Of a stretch of 64,000 nt of DNA, positions 37,207 to 45,629 are shown piece after piece. The translations under genes were made by a program, and so were the position numbers. The notes under the pieces were generated by a model. That model saw only the letters and a list, made by a program, of their open reading frames with translations. It ran no database searches and had not been told where the DNA came from. The DNA is from Collimonas sp. OK607 (lineage in GTDB: Bacteria > Pseudomonadota > Gammaproteobacteria > Burkholderiales > Burkholderiaceae_D). The DNA is taken from positions 28,662 through 92,661 of the forward strand of contig NZ_FOKF01000022.1 in assembly GCF_900111995.1 (NCBI RefSeq). The letters run 5' to 3'. Positions within the stretch are counted from its first letter, which is position 1; every line of letters starts with the position of its first letter.

Positions 37207-37243
37207 AAAATAGCGCCAGCTTTACAGCCGGCGCTATTTTTTT
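37207..37243 (+). terminator. Rho-independent terminator of sodB
   Basis: AAAATAGCGCC pairs with GGCGCTATTTT and continues into seven T residues, about 50 bp after the stop codon. Confidence 0.95.
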
Positions 37244-37247
37244 ATCC

Positions 37248-37375
37248 GTAGGGTGGGCACGCCTTTGTGCCCACGCGTGACCGCAATAACCGGAGTACAG
37301 ACCCTCGCGGCACGGAAATAGATGCATGTGCGTGGCGTGAGTTCACGCGTGGGCACAAAGGCGTGCCCACCCTAC
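37248..37375. repeat. REP/BIME-like element, two inverted hairpins
   Basis: Left arm GTAGGGTGGGCACGCC-TTT-GTGCCCACGCGTGA; right arm ACGCGTGGGCACAAAGGCGT with GCCCACCCTAC. The arms are near-perfect inverted copies separated by about 60 bp. It lies between the convergent sodB and tetR genes. Confidence 0.88.
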
Positions 37376-37405
37376 TTCTTTCTTTTATCCGCAACGCGGA
37401 TTTGC

Positions 37406-38029
37406 TTAAACCTGCTCCGGCCTGGCGATCGCCCGCCACAGCATCTTGAACAGCGCATTCGCCTGCAACGCCAGCGGCTCCTTTTCGCCGCGCATCGTAT
37501 GCATATGCACCAGTCGCTCCAGGATGCCGATGAAATAATCCAGCAGGATTTTTTCATCCGCCTCGTCAGTCAACACGCCTTGCGCGCGGCCGTCGGTCAA
37601 GGTCTTCATCAATACTTCCATCATTTCCGGCTGCCGGAACGTACGGTCACGCCCCCATGCGCTGATCTGCAGCGAACTCATGATGAGCTGACTCACCTTG
37701 GGATTACGGTCGAAAAAATCCAGCACCACCCAGAACACCTTGCGCAATTTGTCCTGGCAACTCTCGATACCCTGCAAGTGATCGAGCATGCGCGACGCCA
37801 ATATGCCCAGCCAGGTTTCCAGGCAGGCGAACAGCAGCGCCTCCTTGCTGCCGTAGTATTTATAAATTGTCTGCAGAGAGACGCTGGCGGCGCTGGCGAT
37901 CTCGCCGAAACTGACGCTATGGAATTCGCGCTCTGAAAATAAATCCAGCACTGCGCTCTCGATCTTCTCTCTGATCAGAGGCTTGAGCAAGGCGCGGTCC
38001 AGCACGATTTTCTGTTTTTCCGATGACAT
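37406..38029 (-). CDS. TetR-family transcriptional regulator
   Basis: A 207-residue repressor. The helix-turn-helix is SFGEIASAASVSLQTIYKYY with GSKEALLFACLETWL. The C-terminal ligand domain shows no named subfamily; the neighbouring beta-oxidation genes suggest an acyl-CoA ligand, as in FadR/PsrA-type TetR proteins (inference). It is divergent from the thiolase gene. A 20-bp palindrome at 38053-38072 lies 24 bp before its start, suggesting autoregulation. Confidence 0.92.
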   Translation of the reverse strand: MSSEKQKIVLDRALLKPLIREKIESAVLDLFSEREFHSVSFGEIASAASVSLQTIYKYYGSKEALLFACLETWLGILASRMLDHLQGIESCQDKLRKVFWVVLDFFDRNPKVSQLIMSSLQISAWGRDRTFRQPEMMEVLMKTLTDGRAQGVLTDEADEKILLDYFIGILERLVHMHTMRGEKEPLALQANALFKMLWRAIARPEQV

Positions 38030-38052
38030 GGGTTTATTGTGATTATGATATA

Positions 38053-38072
38053 TGTGTAACGAATATTACACA
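38053..38072. promoter_or_regulatory. 20-bp palindrome upstream of tetR
   Basis: TGTGTAA-CGAATA-TTACACA, perfect 7-bp arms. It shares the GTGTAA/TTACAC half-sites of the palindromes at 38194 and 45412 but with a different centre. Confidence 0.65.
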
Positions 38073-38193
38073 CTTGTATTACATGTCTGTCATACCCAAT
38101 TCGACAGGCCGGTTTAGAGTGAGTTACCAATTGACGCTGGCCATGGCTTTAATTACAGTGGGTAATCAGTATGCACCAGACACCAAGCAAAGT

Positions 38194-38207
38194 GTAATTT
38201 TAATTAC
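38194..38207. promoter_or_regulatory. Operator-like palindrome upstream of thiolase gene
   Basis: GTAATTTTAATTAC, embedded in AAGTGTAATTTTAATTACC. The same 19-bp frame (with AA for TT at the centre) is found in inverse orientation at 45412-45425. It lies 25 bp before the thiolase ATG. Confidence 0.75.
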
Positions 38208-38231
38208 CAGAACATACAAGCCGGAGACACT

Positions 38232-39437
38232 ATGACTGAAGCCTATATTTTCGATTCCGTACGGACCCCGCGCGGCAAGGGCAAGAAAGACGGCAGCCTG
38301 CACCAGGTAACACCGGTCAACCTGCTGGCCCAGTTGCTGCAAGCACTGGAACAGCGCAACCACCTTGATACTTCGCAGGTCGATGACGTGGTGCTCGGCT
38401 GCGTGACGCCGGTCGGCGAACAAGGTGCGGACATTGCCCGTACCGCGGTACTGTATGCCGGCTGGGACCAGTCGGTGCCGGGCGTGACGCAATCGCGGTT
38501 TTGCGCCTCGGGCCTGGAGTCCGTCAATCTGGCGGCAATGAAAGTCATGTCAGGCCAGGAACAACTGGTGGTGGCTGGCGGCGTTGAAAGCATGTCGCGC
38601 TGGGCCATGGGCTCGGACGGCGGAGCCTGGTTCATGGATCCACGCGTCAACCAGATCATCGGCTTTGCACCGCAAGGCATAGGCGCCGACCTGATCGCGA
38701 CGCTGGAAAACTTTTCACGCAGCGATGTCGATAATTTTGCCCTGCAATCGCAACAGAAAGCTGCGCGTGCCCGCGCCGAAGGCCGCTTCAATAAATCCCT
38801 GATTGCGATCAAGGATTTGAATGGCATGGTGATATTGGATCATGACGAGTACATCCGCGCGCAAACCACGATAGAAAACCTGGCGGCTCTGAAACCGGCT
38901 TTCGAACAAATCGGCCAGATGGGCTTCGATGCGACGGCGTTGCGTAAATACACCACTGTCGAAAAGATCAACCATGTCCATCATGCAGGTAATTCTTCCG
39001 GCATTGTCGATGGCGCCGCGCTGGTGCTGGTCGGCAGCAAAGAGACCGGCCATAAACTGGGATTGAAGCCACGTGCCAGGATCGTCGCCACCGCCGTCAC
39101 CGGTTCGGAGCCGACCATCATGCTGACCGGCATAGCCCCGGCCGCGCGCAAAGCGCTGGCCAAGGCCAAGATGGCGGCAAAGGATATCGATCTGTTTGAA
39201 ATCAATGAAGCGTTTGCCGCGGTTGTCATGCGCGCTGTCCGTGATCTCGATATTGATCCATCCCGGGTCAACGTCAACGGCGGTTCCATCGCCATGGGCC
39301 ATCCGCTGGGCGCTACCGGCGCCATGATTCTCGGCACCGCGCTGGACGAGCTGGAACGCAGCGGCAAGGCGACAGCCTTGATCTCGCTGTGCGTCGGCGG
39401 CGGCATGGGCATCGCCACCATCATCGAACGAATTTAA
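38232..39437 (+). CDS. Acetyl-CoA C-acyltransferase (thiolase)
   Basis: A 401-residue thiolase. The acyl-enzyme Cys91 lies in [13 protein letters not shown], the His in [16 protein letters not shown] and the second Cys in [11 protein letters not shown]. It performs the last, thiolytic step of beta-oxidation. It is the first gene of an operon with fadB (13-bp gap) and lies under the GTAATTTTAATTAC palindrome. FadA/FadI-like; chain-length preference is not visible. Confidence 0.94.
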   Translation: MTEAYIFDSVRTPRGKGKKDGSLHQVTPVNLLAQLLQALEQRNHLDTSQVDDVVLGCVTPVGEQGADIARTAVLYAGWDQSVPGVTQSRFCASGLESVNLAAMKVMSGQEQLVVAGGVESMSRWAMGSDGGAWFMDPRVNQIIGFAPQGIGADLIATLENFSRSDVDNFALQSQQKAARARAEGRFNKSLIAIKDLNGMVILDHDEYIRAQTTIENLAALKPAFEQIGQMGFDATALRKYTTVEKINHVHHAGNSSGIVDGAALVLVGSKETGHKLGLKPRARIVATAVTGSEPTIMLTGIAPAARKALAKAKMAAKDIDLFEINEAFAAVVMRAVRDLDIDPSRVNVNGGSIAMGHPLGATGAMILGTALDELERSGKATALISLCVGGGMGIATIIERI

Positions 39438-39450
39438 CGAGAGCCAGATA

Positions 39451-41583
39451 ATGAGTGTAAATTTCCAAAAAGATGCGGACAATATCGTCACACTGACCCT
39501 CGACATGCCTGGACGTTCGATGAATGTCTTGAACGAAGCGCTGACCAAACCGTTCATGGACGCGATTGCCAGTATTGAAGCAGATCCCGCTATCGTCGGC
39601 GTCGTCATCACTTCGGGCAAGGCGGATTTCGTCGCCGGCGCCGACATTGAAAAGCTGTTTCAAATCACTGAAGCGGAAACCGCTTTCGACATGGTGCAGG
39701 AATTCAAGGGTTTCCTGCGTCGCCTTGAACTGTGCGGCCGGCCAGTAGTGGCGGCACTCAACGGCACCGCGCTGGGCGGTGGCCTGGAACTGGCGTTGGC
39801 CTGCCATTACCGCATCGCCATCAATAATCCGAAAGCCAAATTCGGCCTGCCCGAAGTGAAACTTGGCCTGCTGCCGGGGGGCGGCGGCACGCAGCGCTTG
39901 CCACGCATGATCGGCATCCAGAGCGCATTGCAGCTGATGCTGGAAGGTAAGGAACTACGCGCCGAAGAAGCGCTGCAACAAGGAATCGTGCAAGAGCTGG
40001 CTAGCGATAAAGAAGATCTGCTGGCAAAAGCCAAAGCTTGGTGCCTTGCCAATCCAAAGGCAAAGCAGCCGTGGGACGACAAGAAATTCCGCTGGCCCGG
40101 CGGCGATTCAAGAAGCCCGGGCAACGGCCAGCTGTGGGCCATCGCGCCCTCGATGGCAAGCGCCAAGACCTACGGCAACTATCCGGCTGCTACCAACATC
40201 ATGAGCTGCGTGTTTGAAGGCGGCATTGTCGATTTCGACACCGGCTGCGAAATCGAATCGCGCTACTTCGTCAACTGCGCCTTGTCGCCAGTCGCCAAGA
40301 ACATGATCGGTACGCTGTGGTTCCAGCTCAACGCCATCAACAAGGGCAAGTCGCGCCCGGAAGGCATTGCGCCGTCCAAAGTCCGCAAGGTCGGGATACT
40401 TGGTGCGGGGATGATGGGCGCCGGCATTGCTTACGCCTCGGCCAAGGCAGGTATAGAAGTGGTGCTGCTGGATAACAGCATGGCAACCGCGGAAAACGGC
40501 AAGGACTACTCCGGCAAACTGCTGGACAAGGCGATCCGGCGCAAGCAGCAAACTGCGGAAGGCAAGGAAATTTTCCTGAGCCGTATCAAGCCGACCGCGG
40601 ATTTCAACGATCTGGCGAGCTGCGACCTGATTATCGAAGCCGTCTTTGAAGATCGTCAGATCAAGGCGGAGGTCACCCGAAAAACCGAGGCGTTGATCAA
40701 TGCGGACGCGGTGTTTGCATCGAATACCTCAACCTTGCCGATTACCGGCCTGGCGCAAGCCAGCGTCCGGCCGGAAAATTTCATCGGTTTGCACTTCTTT
40801 TCACCGGTAGACAAGATGCCGCTGGTTGAAATCATCGTCGGCCAGCATACCAGCCAGCAGACCTTGGCACGCGGTTTCGATTATGTGCAGCAGATAAAGA
40901 AAACCCCGATCGTGGTCAACGACTCGCGCGGTTTTTACACCTCGCGGGTATTTGGCACTTATGTGATGGAAGGGTTGCAACTGCTGATGGAAGGCCAGCA
41001 CCCGCGCGCCATCGAAATGGCAGGTTTGCAGGCCGGCATGCCGGTTGGCCCGCTGGCGGTGCATGACGAAGTCAGTTTGTCCTTGTCGTTCCACATCCTG
41101 GAACAGACGCGCAAGGATTTCGCGAAAGCAGGCAAGCCCTTTGCCGGCCATCCGGCTGATGCGGGGCTGGAAAAAATGGTAAAGCAACTAGATCGCAAAG
41201 GGAAAAAAGCCGGCAAAGGATTTTACGATTATCCCGAGAATGAAAGCAAGCATCTGTGGCCCGGTTTGCAGCAAGCCTTTCCACTCGCTGCAACACAGTT
41301 GCCGCAAAAAGACTTGATCGAACGCTTGATGTTTGTGCAGGCCAATGAAGCGGCCAAATGCTACGAGGAAAAGGTGGTGCTGACTGTCGCCGACACTAAT
41401 ATCGGCAGCATCTTCGGCTGGGGCTTTGCACCATTTCAAGGCGGCGCACTGCAATACATCAACGCTTATGGCGTCGCCAATTTTGTGAAACGGGCGAATC
41501 AGCTTTCAGCGCAATTCGGCAGCTATTTCGCGCCGGCGGCAATATTGGTGAAAATGGCGGAACAGGGCAAACACTTCGAGTAA
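39451..41583 (+). CDS. Bifunctional enoyl-CoA hydratase / 3-hydroxyacyl-CoA dehydrogenase (FadB/FadJ type)
   Basis: A 710-residue multifunctional enzyme. The crotonase domain (about 1-190) has the oxyanion segment NGTALGGGLELALACHYRIA and the GLPEVKLGLLPGGGGTQRLP region with the catalytic Glu. The dehydrogenase domain has the NAD fold GILGAGMMGAGIAYASAKAG near residue 313, HFFSPVDKMPLVEI and a C-terminal pair of helical repeats. With the upstream thiolase it completes the L-hydroxyacyl route of beta-oxidation. Confidence 0.95.
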   Translation: MSVNFQKDADNIVTLTLDMPGRSMNVLNEALTKPFMDAIASIEADPAIVGVVITSGKADFVAGADIEKLFQITEAETAFDMVQEFKGFLRRLELCGRPVVAALNGTALGGGLELALACHYRIAINNPKAKFGLPEVKLGLLPGGGGTQRLPRMIGIQSALQLMLEGKELRAEEALQQGIVQELASDKEDLLAKAKAWCLANPKAKQPWDDKKFRWPGGDSRSPGNGQLWAIAPSMASAKTYGNYPAATNIMSCVFEGGIVDFDTGCEIESRYFVNCALSPVAKNMIGTLWFQLNAINKGKSRPEGIAPSKVRKVGILGAGMMGAGIAYASAKAGIEVVLLDNSMATAENGKDYSGKLLDKAIRRKQQTAEGKEIFLSRIKPTADFNDLASCDLIIEAVFEDRQIKAEVTRKTEALINADAVFASNTSTLPITGLAQASVRPENFIGLHFFSPVDKMPLVEIIVGQHTSQQTLARGFDYVQQIKKTPIVVNDSRGFYTSRVFGTYVMEGLQLLMEGQHPRAIEMAGLQAGMPVGPLAVHDEVSLSLSFHILEQTRKDFAKAGKPFAGHPADAGLEKMVKQLDRKGKKAGKGFYDYPENESKHLWPGLQQAFPLAATQLPQKDLIERLMFVQANEAAKCYEEKVVLTVADTNIGSIFGWGFAPFQGGALQYINAYGVANFVKRANQLSAQFGSYFAPAAILVKMAEQGKHFE

Positions 41584-41641
41584 CATGATGCGGCTCTTCA
41601 TCGATACCGGTGAAGAGCCGCAGCGCCGGAGCTGCAACTAC

Positions 41642-41959
41642 TCAGGCAATCTTGCTGGCATCAAACAAAGCAGGAATCTTCTGGGCGAGCATCAGGTCTC
41701 CCTTCAATTTCAGCTTACCGCTCATGAACGCCATCGCGCCGTTCAACTCCCCTTTGAGCAACGCCTTCAAATCTTCATCCGCCATCGTCAGCGCCACGTC
41801 TGCGGTATCGAGCACGCCTTCATGCGCGGAGCAAGTTCCGTGATCGATCAGCAGGTACATCGGGTTCGAAATATCGAATTGAATGCTTTTTTCCATATCC
41901 GCTGCGGCAACCGTATTCAAGCCTGACGGCATGAGTTTGATGATGTCGTTGACTGTCAT
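41642..41959 (-). CDS. SCP2 sterol-carrier-domain protein
   Basis: A 105-residue stand-alone SCP2 domain: FDISNPMYLLIDHGTCSAHE, DVALTMADEDLKALLKGELN and FMSGKLKLKGDLMLAQKIPA, the last being the family hallmark. In eukaryotes this domain binds acyl-CoA and sterol and forms the C-terminus of peroxisomal multifunctional enzyme 2. It is the last gene of the acyl-CoA dehydrogenase, SDR, CoA-transferase, SCP2 operon. Confidence 0.92.
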   Translation of the reverse strand: MTVNDIIKLMPSGLNTVAAADMEKSIQFDISNPMYLLIDHGTCSAHEGVLDTADVALTMADEDLKALLKGELNGAMAFMSGKLKLKGDLMLAQKIPALFDASKIA

Positions 41960-41990
41960 TTCATTTCCTCTGATTAATTAAAAATCTGTT

Positions 41991-43157
41991 TCAAATCGCA
42001 CCGCTGGCGGACAATGCCGCCAACGCGGCTTCATCCAATCCCAGCTCCGCCAGCACGTTGAAAGTATCCGCTCCCAATGCCGGACAGTCGCCGCTGCTGC
42101 TGGCACCCGGTGCATCGCTGAACTTGATCGGCAAATCCGACAAAGGCTTACCATCTTCCATCCGGATCAAACCGCGCGCCTTGACTTGCGGATTGTCCAG
42201 CGCTTCCTGCGGCGTGTAAATGCCCGACACGCAGCAGTCGCGATCCGCCAGCAGCATTTCCCATTCATCACGCGATCGCGTCTTGAACAATTCGCTCAGA
42301 GCAACCCTCAGGGTTGCGCCTGCCGGCCGCGACTGCTGTGTGTCGGGCGCCAATGGCATGGCGGTCAGGTCGGGGCGTCCGACCGCATTACAGAAATTGA
42401 GAAAGAATTTAGGTTCCAATGCCGCCATTGCAACGTGCTTGCCATCGGCGCAGGCATAGATGCTGTAGTTAGCCAGGCCACCACTCAACATGTCGTTGCC
42501 GCGTGCGCTGCTCTCGCCGAGTTTGCGGATGGTGGCCAGCGATAACGTCTGCAGCGCCAGCGTGCCGTCAAGCATGCCGACATCGACCATGGCGCCCTGC
42601 CCCGAGGCACGCGCGCCTATCACTGCAGCCAGAATGCCGAGGGCGCAGGTCAAGGCGCCGCCGGCCAGGTCCGCGCTTTGGAAATTCGACAGCACCGGCG
42701 CGCCGTCGGCAGCGCCGGTTTGATCCAGCAAGCCGGCATAGGCGCAATAATTCATGTCATGACCGGCCCGGTCTTTATAAGGGCCGGTCTGCCCATAACC
42801 AGTCAATGCTGCGTAGACCAGGCGCGGATTGACCAGCTTCAAGTCCTGATAGCCGCACCCCAGTTTATCCATCACGCCAGGCCGGAATGATTCGATCAGA
42901 ACGTCGGCCCGCGTTGCCATTTTTTTTAGAATTGCGACAGCTTCAGGTTGCCGTAAATCCAGGGTAACCGACTGTTTGCCGCGATTGAGCAGAGTGAATA
43001 ATTCCGGCGCCAGCGCGCGGGCGTAGTCACCGCCTTGCGGCTCTTCCAGCTTGATGACCTCGGCTCCCAGTTGGGCCAGGTAAAAGCTGCAGAAAGGTCC
43101 GGGCAGCAAACGGGTCAGATCAAGCACCCGGATGCCGGACAAAAGCGGATTAGCCAT
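41991..43157 (-). CDS. CaiB/BaiF-family CoA transferase (alpha-methylacyl-CoA racemase-like)
   Basis: A 388-residue family III CoA transferase/racemase. It opens GIRVLDLTRLLPGPFCSFYL with LGAEVIKLEEPQGGDYAR, and has LIESFRPGVMDKLGCGYQDL and GYGQTGPYKDRAGHDMNYCA. The GHDMNYCAYAGLL segment with His and Asp at the active site resembles AMACR, which epimerises 2-methylacyl-CoA, more than formyl-CoA transferase. It starts 6 bp after the SDR gene stop. Confidence 0.9.
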   Translation of the reverse strand: MANPLLSGIRVLDLTRLLPGPFCSFYLAQLGAEVIKLEEPQGGDYARALAPELFTLLNRGKQSVTLDLRQPEAVAILKKMATRADVLIESFRPGVMDKLGCGYQDLKLVNPRLVYAALTGYGQTGPYKDRAGHDMNYCAYAGLLDQTGAADGAPVLSNFQSADLAGGALTCALGILAAVIGARASGQGAMVDVGMLDGTLALQTLSLATIRKLGESSARGNDMLSGGLANYSIYACADGKHVAMAALEPKFFLNFCNAVGRPDLTAMPLAPDTQQSRPAGATLRVALSELFKTRSRDEWEMLLADRDCCVSGIYTPQEALDNPQVKARGLIRMEDGKPLSDLPIKFSDAPGASSSGDCPALGADTFNVLAELGLDEAALAALSASGAI

Positions 43158-43163
43158 TGCGGA

Positions 43164-44084
43164 TCAAGGCTTGCCCTGACCGAATGGAGAACCGACGCCC
43201 TGCACGATGGACATCAACGACTCGCCTATGCTCTTGGGATAGCTGACGTCATCGAAATCGCCAATCTGTTGCCATTTTTCTGCCACCTCCTCGGGCCCGA
43301 AAGCCTGCCCCTGGAAATGGTGGCCTTGTGTGCGCTGCCAACGCAGCTTGGCGTGGAAACCGGCGCCGACTTCGAACAAGCTGCCATTCTCCTTGCAGCT
43401 TTCGTGACATAGATACGCTGCCAGCGGTGCGACATACTCGGGCTTGAGCGCCTCCAGCATTTGCGGCGGCATCACCGTTTCCGAGATACGCGAACCGGCC
43501 AGCGGTGCAATCGTGTTGACCAGCACGTTTTTGGCGGCGCCTTCAATCGCCAGCGTATTCGCCATGCCGATCAAACCCATCTTCGCCATGCTGTAGTTGG
43601 CTTGACCGAAATTGCCGTAGATCCCCGCAGCCGAGGTGGTCATGACGATGCGGCCGAAACCTTTATTGCGCATATGCGGCCAGGCTGCATGGGTGACGCG
43701 GAAAGCGCCGAGTACGTGAACCCGATAGATCAGGTCCCAGTCATCCGCTGTCATCTTGGCGAAACTGCTGTCGCGCAAAATGCCGGCATTGTTGATCACG
43801 ATGTCGATACCGCCAAAATGATCGAGGGCAGTCTGCACGATGCGGGTACCGTCTTCCACTGAGTCATAGTTGGCGACAGCGATGCCGCCGGCCGCGTTGA
43901 TCTCTGCCACCACCTGGTCGGCAGCCGCACTGGACTTGCCGCCGCCATGAACATCACCGCCCAGGTCATTCACCACCACCTTGGCGCCACGCGCTCCCAG
44001 CAGCAAAGCGTGTACCCGTCCCAAGCCGTTGCCGGCACCGGTGATAATCGCCACGCGGCCGTCGTAACGCAATTCATTGTCCAT
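43164..44084 (-). CDS. SDR-family 3-hydroxyacyl-CoA dehydrogenase (MFE-2-like)
   Basis: A 306-residue short-chain dehydrogenase. The NAD site is [20 protein letters not shown], the active-site Ser is in [15 protein letters not shown], and Tyr/Lys in NYSMAKMGL. The extended [20 protein letters not shown] segment is typical of the dehydrogenase part of peroxisomal MFE-2 (HSD17B4). Predicted to oxidise (3R)-hydroxyacyl-CoA. No MaoC-type hydratase gene lies beside it. Confidence 0.91.
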   Translation of the reverse strand: MDNELRYDGRVAIITGAGNGLGRVHALLLGARGAKVVVNDLGGDVHGGGKSSAAADQVVAEINAAGGIAVANYDSVEDGTRIVQTALDHFGGIDIVINNAGILRDSSFAKMTADDWDLIYRVHVLGAFRVTHAAWPHMRNKGFGRIVMTTSAAGIYGNFGQANYSMAKMGLIGMANTLAIEGAAKNVLVNTIAPLAGSRISETVMPPQMLEALKPEYVAPLAAYLCHESCKENGSLFEVGAGFHAKLRWQRTQGHHFQGQAFGPEEVAEKWQQIGDFDDVSYPKSIGESLMSIVQGVGSPFGQGKP

Positions 44085-44135
44085 AACTATGTCTTTATTA
44101 TTTAAGATATTTATTGAAGGTCGAAAAACCCGGTT

Positions 44136-45275
44136 TCATATCGACCGGGAAATAATCTCTTTCATGATTTCATTGGTGCCGCCATAAATGCGCTGGGCAC
44201 GGGCATCGATATAAGCGCGCGCGATCGCATATTCTTGCATGAAGCCGTAACCGCCATGCAATTGCAGGCACTGGTCCAGTACTTTCCCCTGCAAATCGGA
44301 GCACCAGTACTTGGCAGCGGCAGCGGCATCGACCCGCAACTCACCTGCCACTTCCAACTCGACGCAACGATCGACAAACACACGGGCGATCTGCAATTCG
44401 GTTTTCATCTCGGCCAGCTTGAAGCGCGTGTTCTGAAACGACGACACCGTACGGCCGAAGGCCTGCCTGTCGCGCGTGTACTCGATAGTCGCGGTGAGCA
44501 TCGCTTCGGCATTGGCCACCGAAGTGATCGCAATCAGCAACCGCTCCCAGGCCAGCTCCTGCATCAGCATGGTGAAACCGGCGCCGACCTGGCCAATGAT
44601 ATTGCTCTTCGGGACCCTCACATTCTCAAAGAACAGCTCGCAGGTATCCTGGGCCTTCATGCCGATCTTCTTCAACGGTTTGCCTTTGCTGAAACCGGGC
44701 CGGTCGGCTTCGATCACCAGCAACGATACATTCTTGGCGCCGCGGGCCTTGTCGCCGACCTTGACCGCCACCACCACCATGTCGCTGTTATAGCCGTTGG
44801 TGATGAATATCTTGGAGCCGTTGACGACGTAGTCGTCGCCATCTTCGAGCGCCGTGGTTTGTATCGCCTGCAAATCCGATCCGGTGCCGGGTTCTGTCAT
44901 CGCGATCGCCGTGATCACCGTGCCGGCGGCCATCTTCGGCAGCCAGGCTTGCTTCAACTCTTCGCTGCCGTAGCGCAGCAGGTAAGGCGCGACGATGTCG
45001 GAGTGCAGTGGCCAGCCAATGCCCGAGGCGTTGCTGCTTGCCAGTTCTTCCAGCACGATGGTGCTGAATTTGCGGTCGACACCGGAGCCGCCATAGTTTT
45101 CCGGCATATTGGTGCACAGGAAACCTAGTTCGCCGGCGCGCTGCCAGATATCACGATCGACAAAGCCTTGCTCTTCCCATGCCGCGTGACGCGGCAACAC
45201 CTCGGCCTGCAGAAAGCGACGCAAACTTTGTCTGAACTCTTCATGGTCTGAATTGAATAACTGGCGTGGGATCAC
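44136..45275 (-). CDS. Acyl-CoA dehydrogenase
   Basis: A 379-residue FAD flavoenzyme from GTG 45275 (AGGAGA seven bases upstream, VIPRQLFNSDHEEF matching the family). Motifs are AIAMTEPGTGSDLQAIQTTA (FAD/substrate), FITNGYNSDMVVVAVKVG and the C-terminal LHGGYGFMQEYAIARAYIDA with NEIMKEIIS. It resembles long-chain or methyl-branched acyl-CoA dehydrogenases. First gene of the minus-strand operon; two operator-like palindromes lie upstream. The open frame extends to 45449 without family similarity. Confidence 0.94.
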   Translation of the reverse strand: MIPRQLFNSDHEEFRQSLRRFLQAEVLPRHAAWEEQGFVDRDIWQRAGELGFLCTNMPENYGGSGVDRKFSTIVLEELASSNASGIGWPLHSDIVAPYLLRYGSEELKQAWLPKMAAGTVITAIAMTEPGTGSDLQAIQTTALEDGDDYVVNGSKIFITNGYNSDMVVVAVKVGDKARGAKNVSLLVIEADRPGFSKGKPLKKIGMKAQDTCELFFENVRVPKSNIIGQVGAGFTMLMQELAWERLLIAITSVANAEAMLTATIEYTRDRQAFGRTVSSFQNTRFKLAEMKTELQIARVFVDRCVELEVAGELRVDAAAAAKYWCSDLQGKVLDQCLQLHGGYGFMQEYAIARAYIDARAQRIYGGTNEIMKEIISRSI

Positions 45276-45299
45276 AGCGTCTCCTGATATTTTTATAGT

Positions 45300-45313
45300 G
45301 TAATTTAATTTAC
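45300..45313. promoter_or_regulatory. Imperfect operator copy near the acyl-CoA dehydrogenase start
   Basis: GTAATTTAATTTAC resembles the 14-bp palindrome GTAATTTTAATTAC with one shift, and the preceding AGT gives the same AGTGTAATT half-site. It is 25 bp upstream of the GTG start. Confidence 0.55.
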
Positions 45314-45411
45314 ATCTACATCTTTTCCAGGTCAAAAATAACCTGGGATTATGGTGTTTTAGAATACACCGATTTTCAAAATGAAAGCTAGAGACCTGCC
45401 TCGAACCAAAG

Positions 45412-45425
45412 GTAATTTTAATTAC
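45412..45425. promoter_or_regulatory. Operator-like palindrome upstream of acyl-CoA dehydrogenase operon
   Basis: GTAATTTTAATTAC, identical to the site at 38194-38207. Read toward its gene it gives AAGTGTAATTAAAATTACC, matching the thiolase site apart from the central two bases. It is 137 bp upstream of the chosen start. Confidence 0.75.
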
Positions 45426-45573
45426 ACTTATGGCGATATGTAAATCCACTCACATCCAACCAAGGTTGGCGACAGACAACGTCTGCACGGCTACATTGAT
45501 TGTGCAATGGAAAACAAACATTGCGCCGCCCGCAAGGTCACCTATAGAATCCGGCTTTATAGCGAGGCGATTG

Positions 45574-45607
45574 CTGTCATGCGGTCGTCATATCGATTCG
45601 CTACCAT
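45574..45607 (+). promoter_or_regulatory. Pho box and -10 element of the ugp operon
   Basis: CTGTCAT-GCGG-TCGTCAT (45574-45591) fits the PhoB site CTGTCAT-N4-CTGTCAT with one mismatch. A TACCAT -10 hexamer begins 10 bp further on (45602-45607). In PhoB-activated promoters the Pho box replaces the -35 at about this distance. Confidence 0.85.
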
Positions 45608-45629
45608 AAAAAATTTTACGGGGGCCCTG

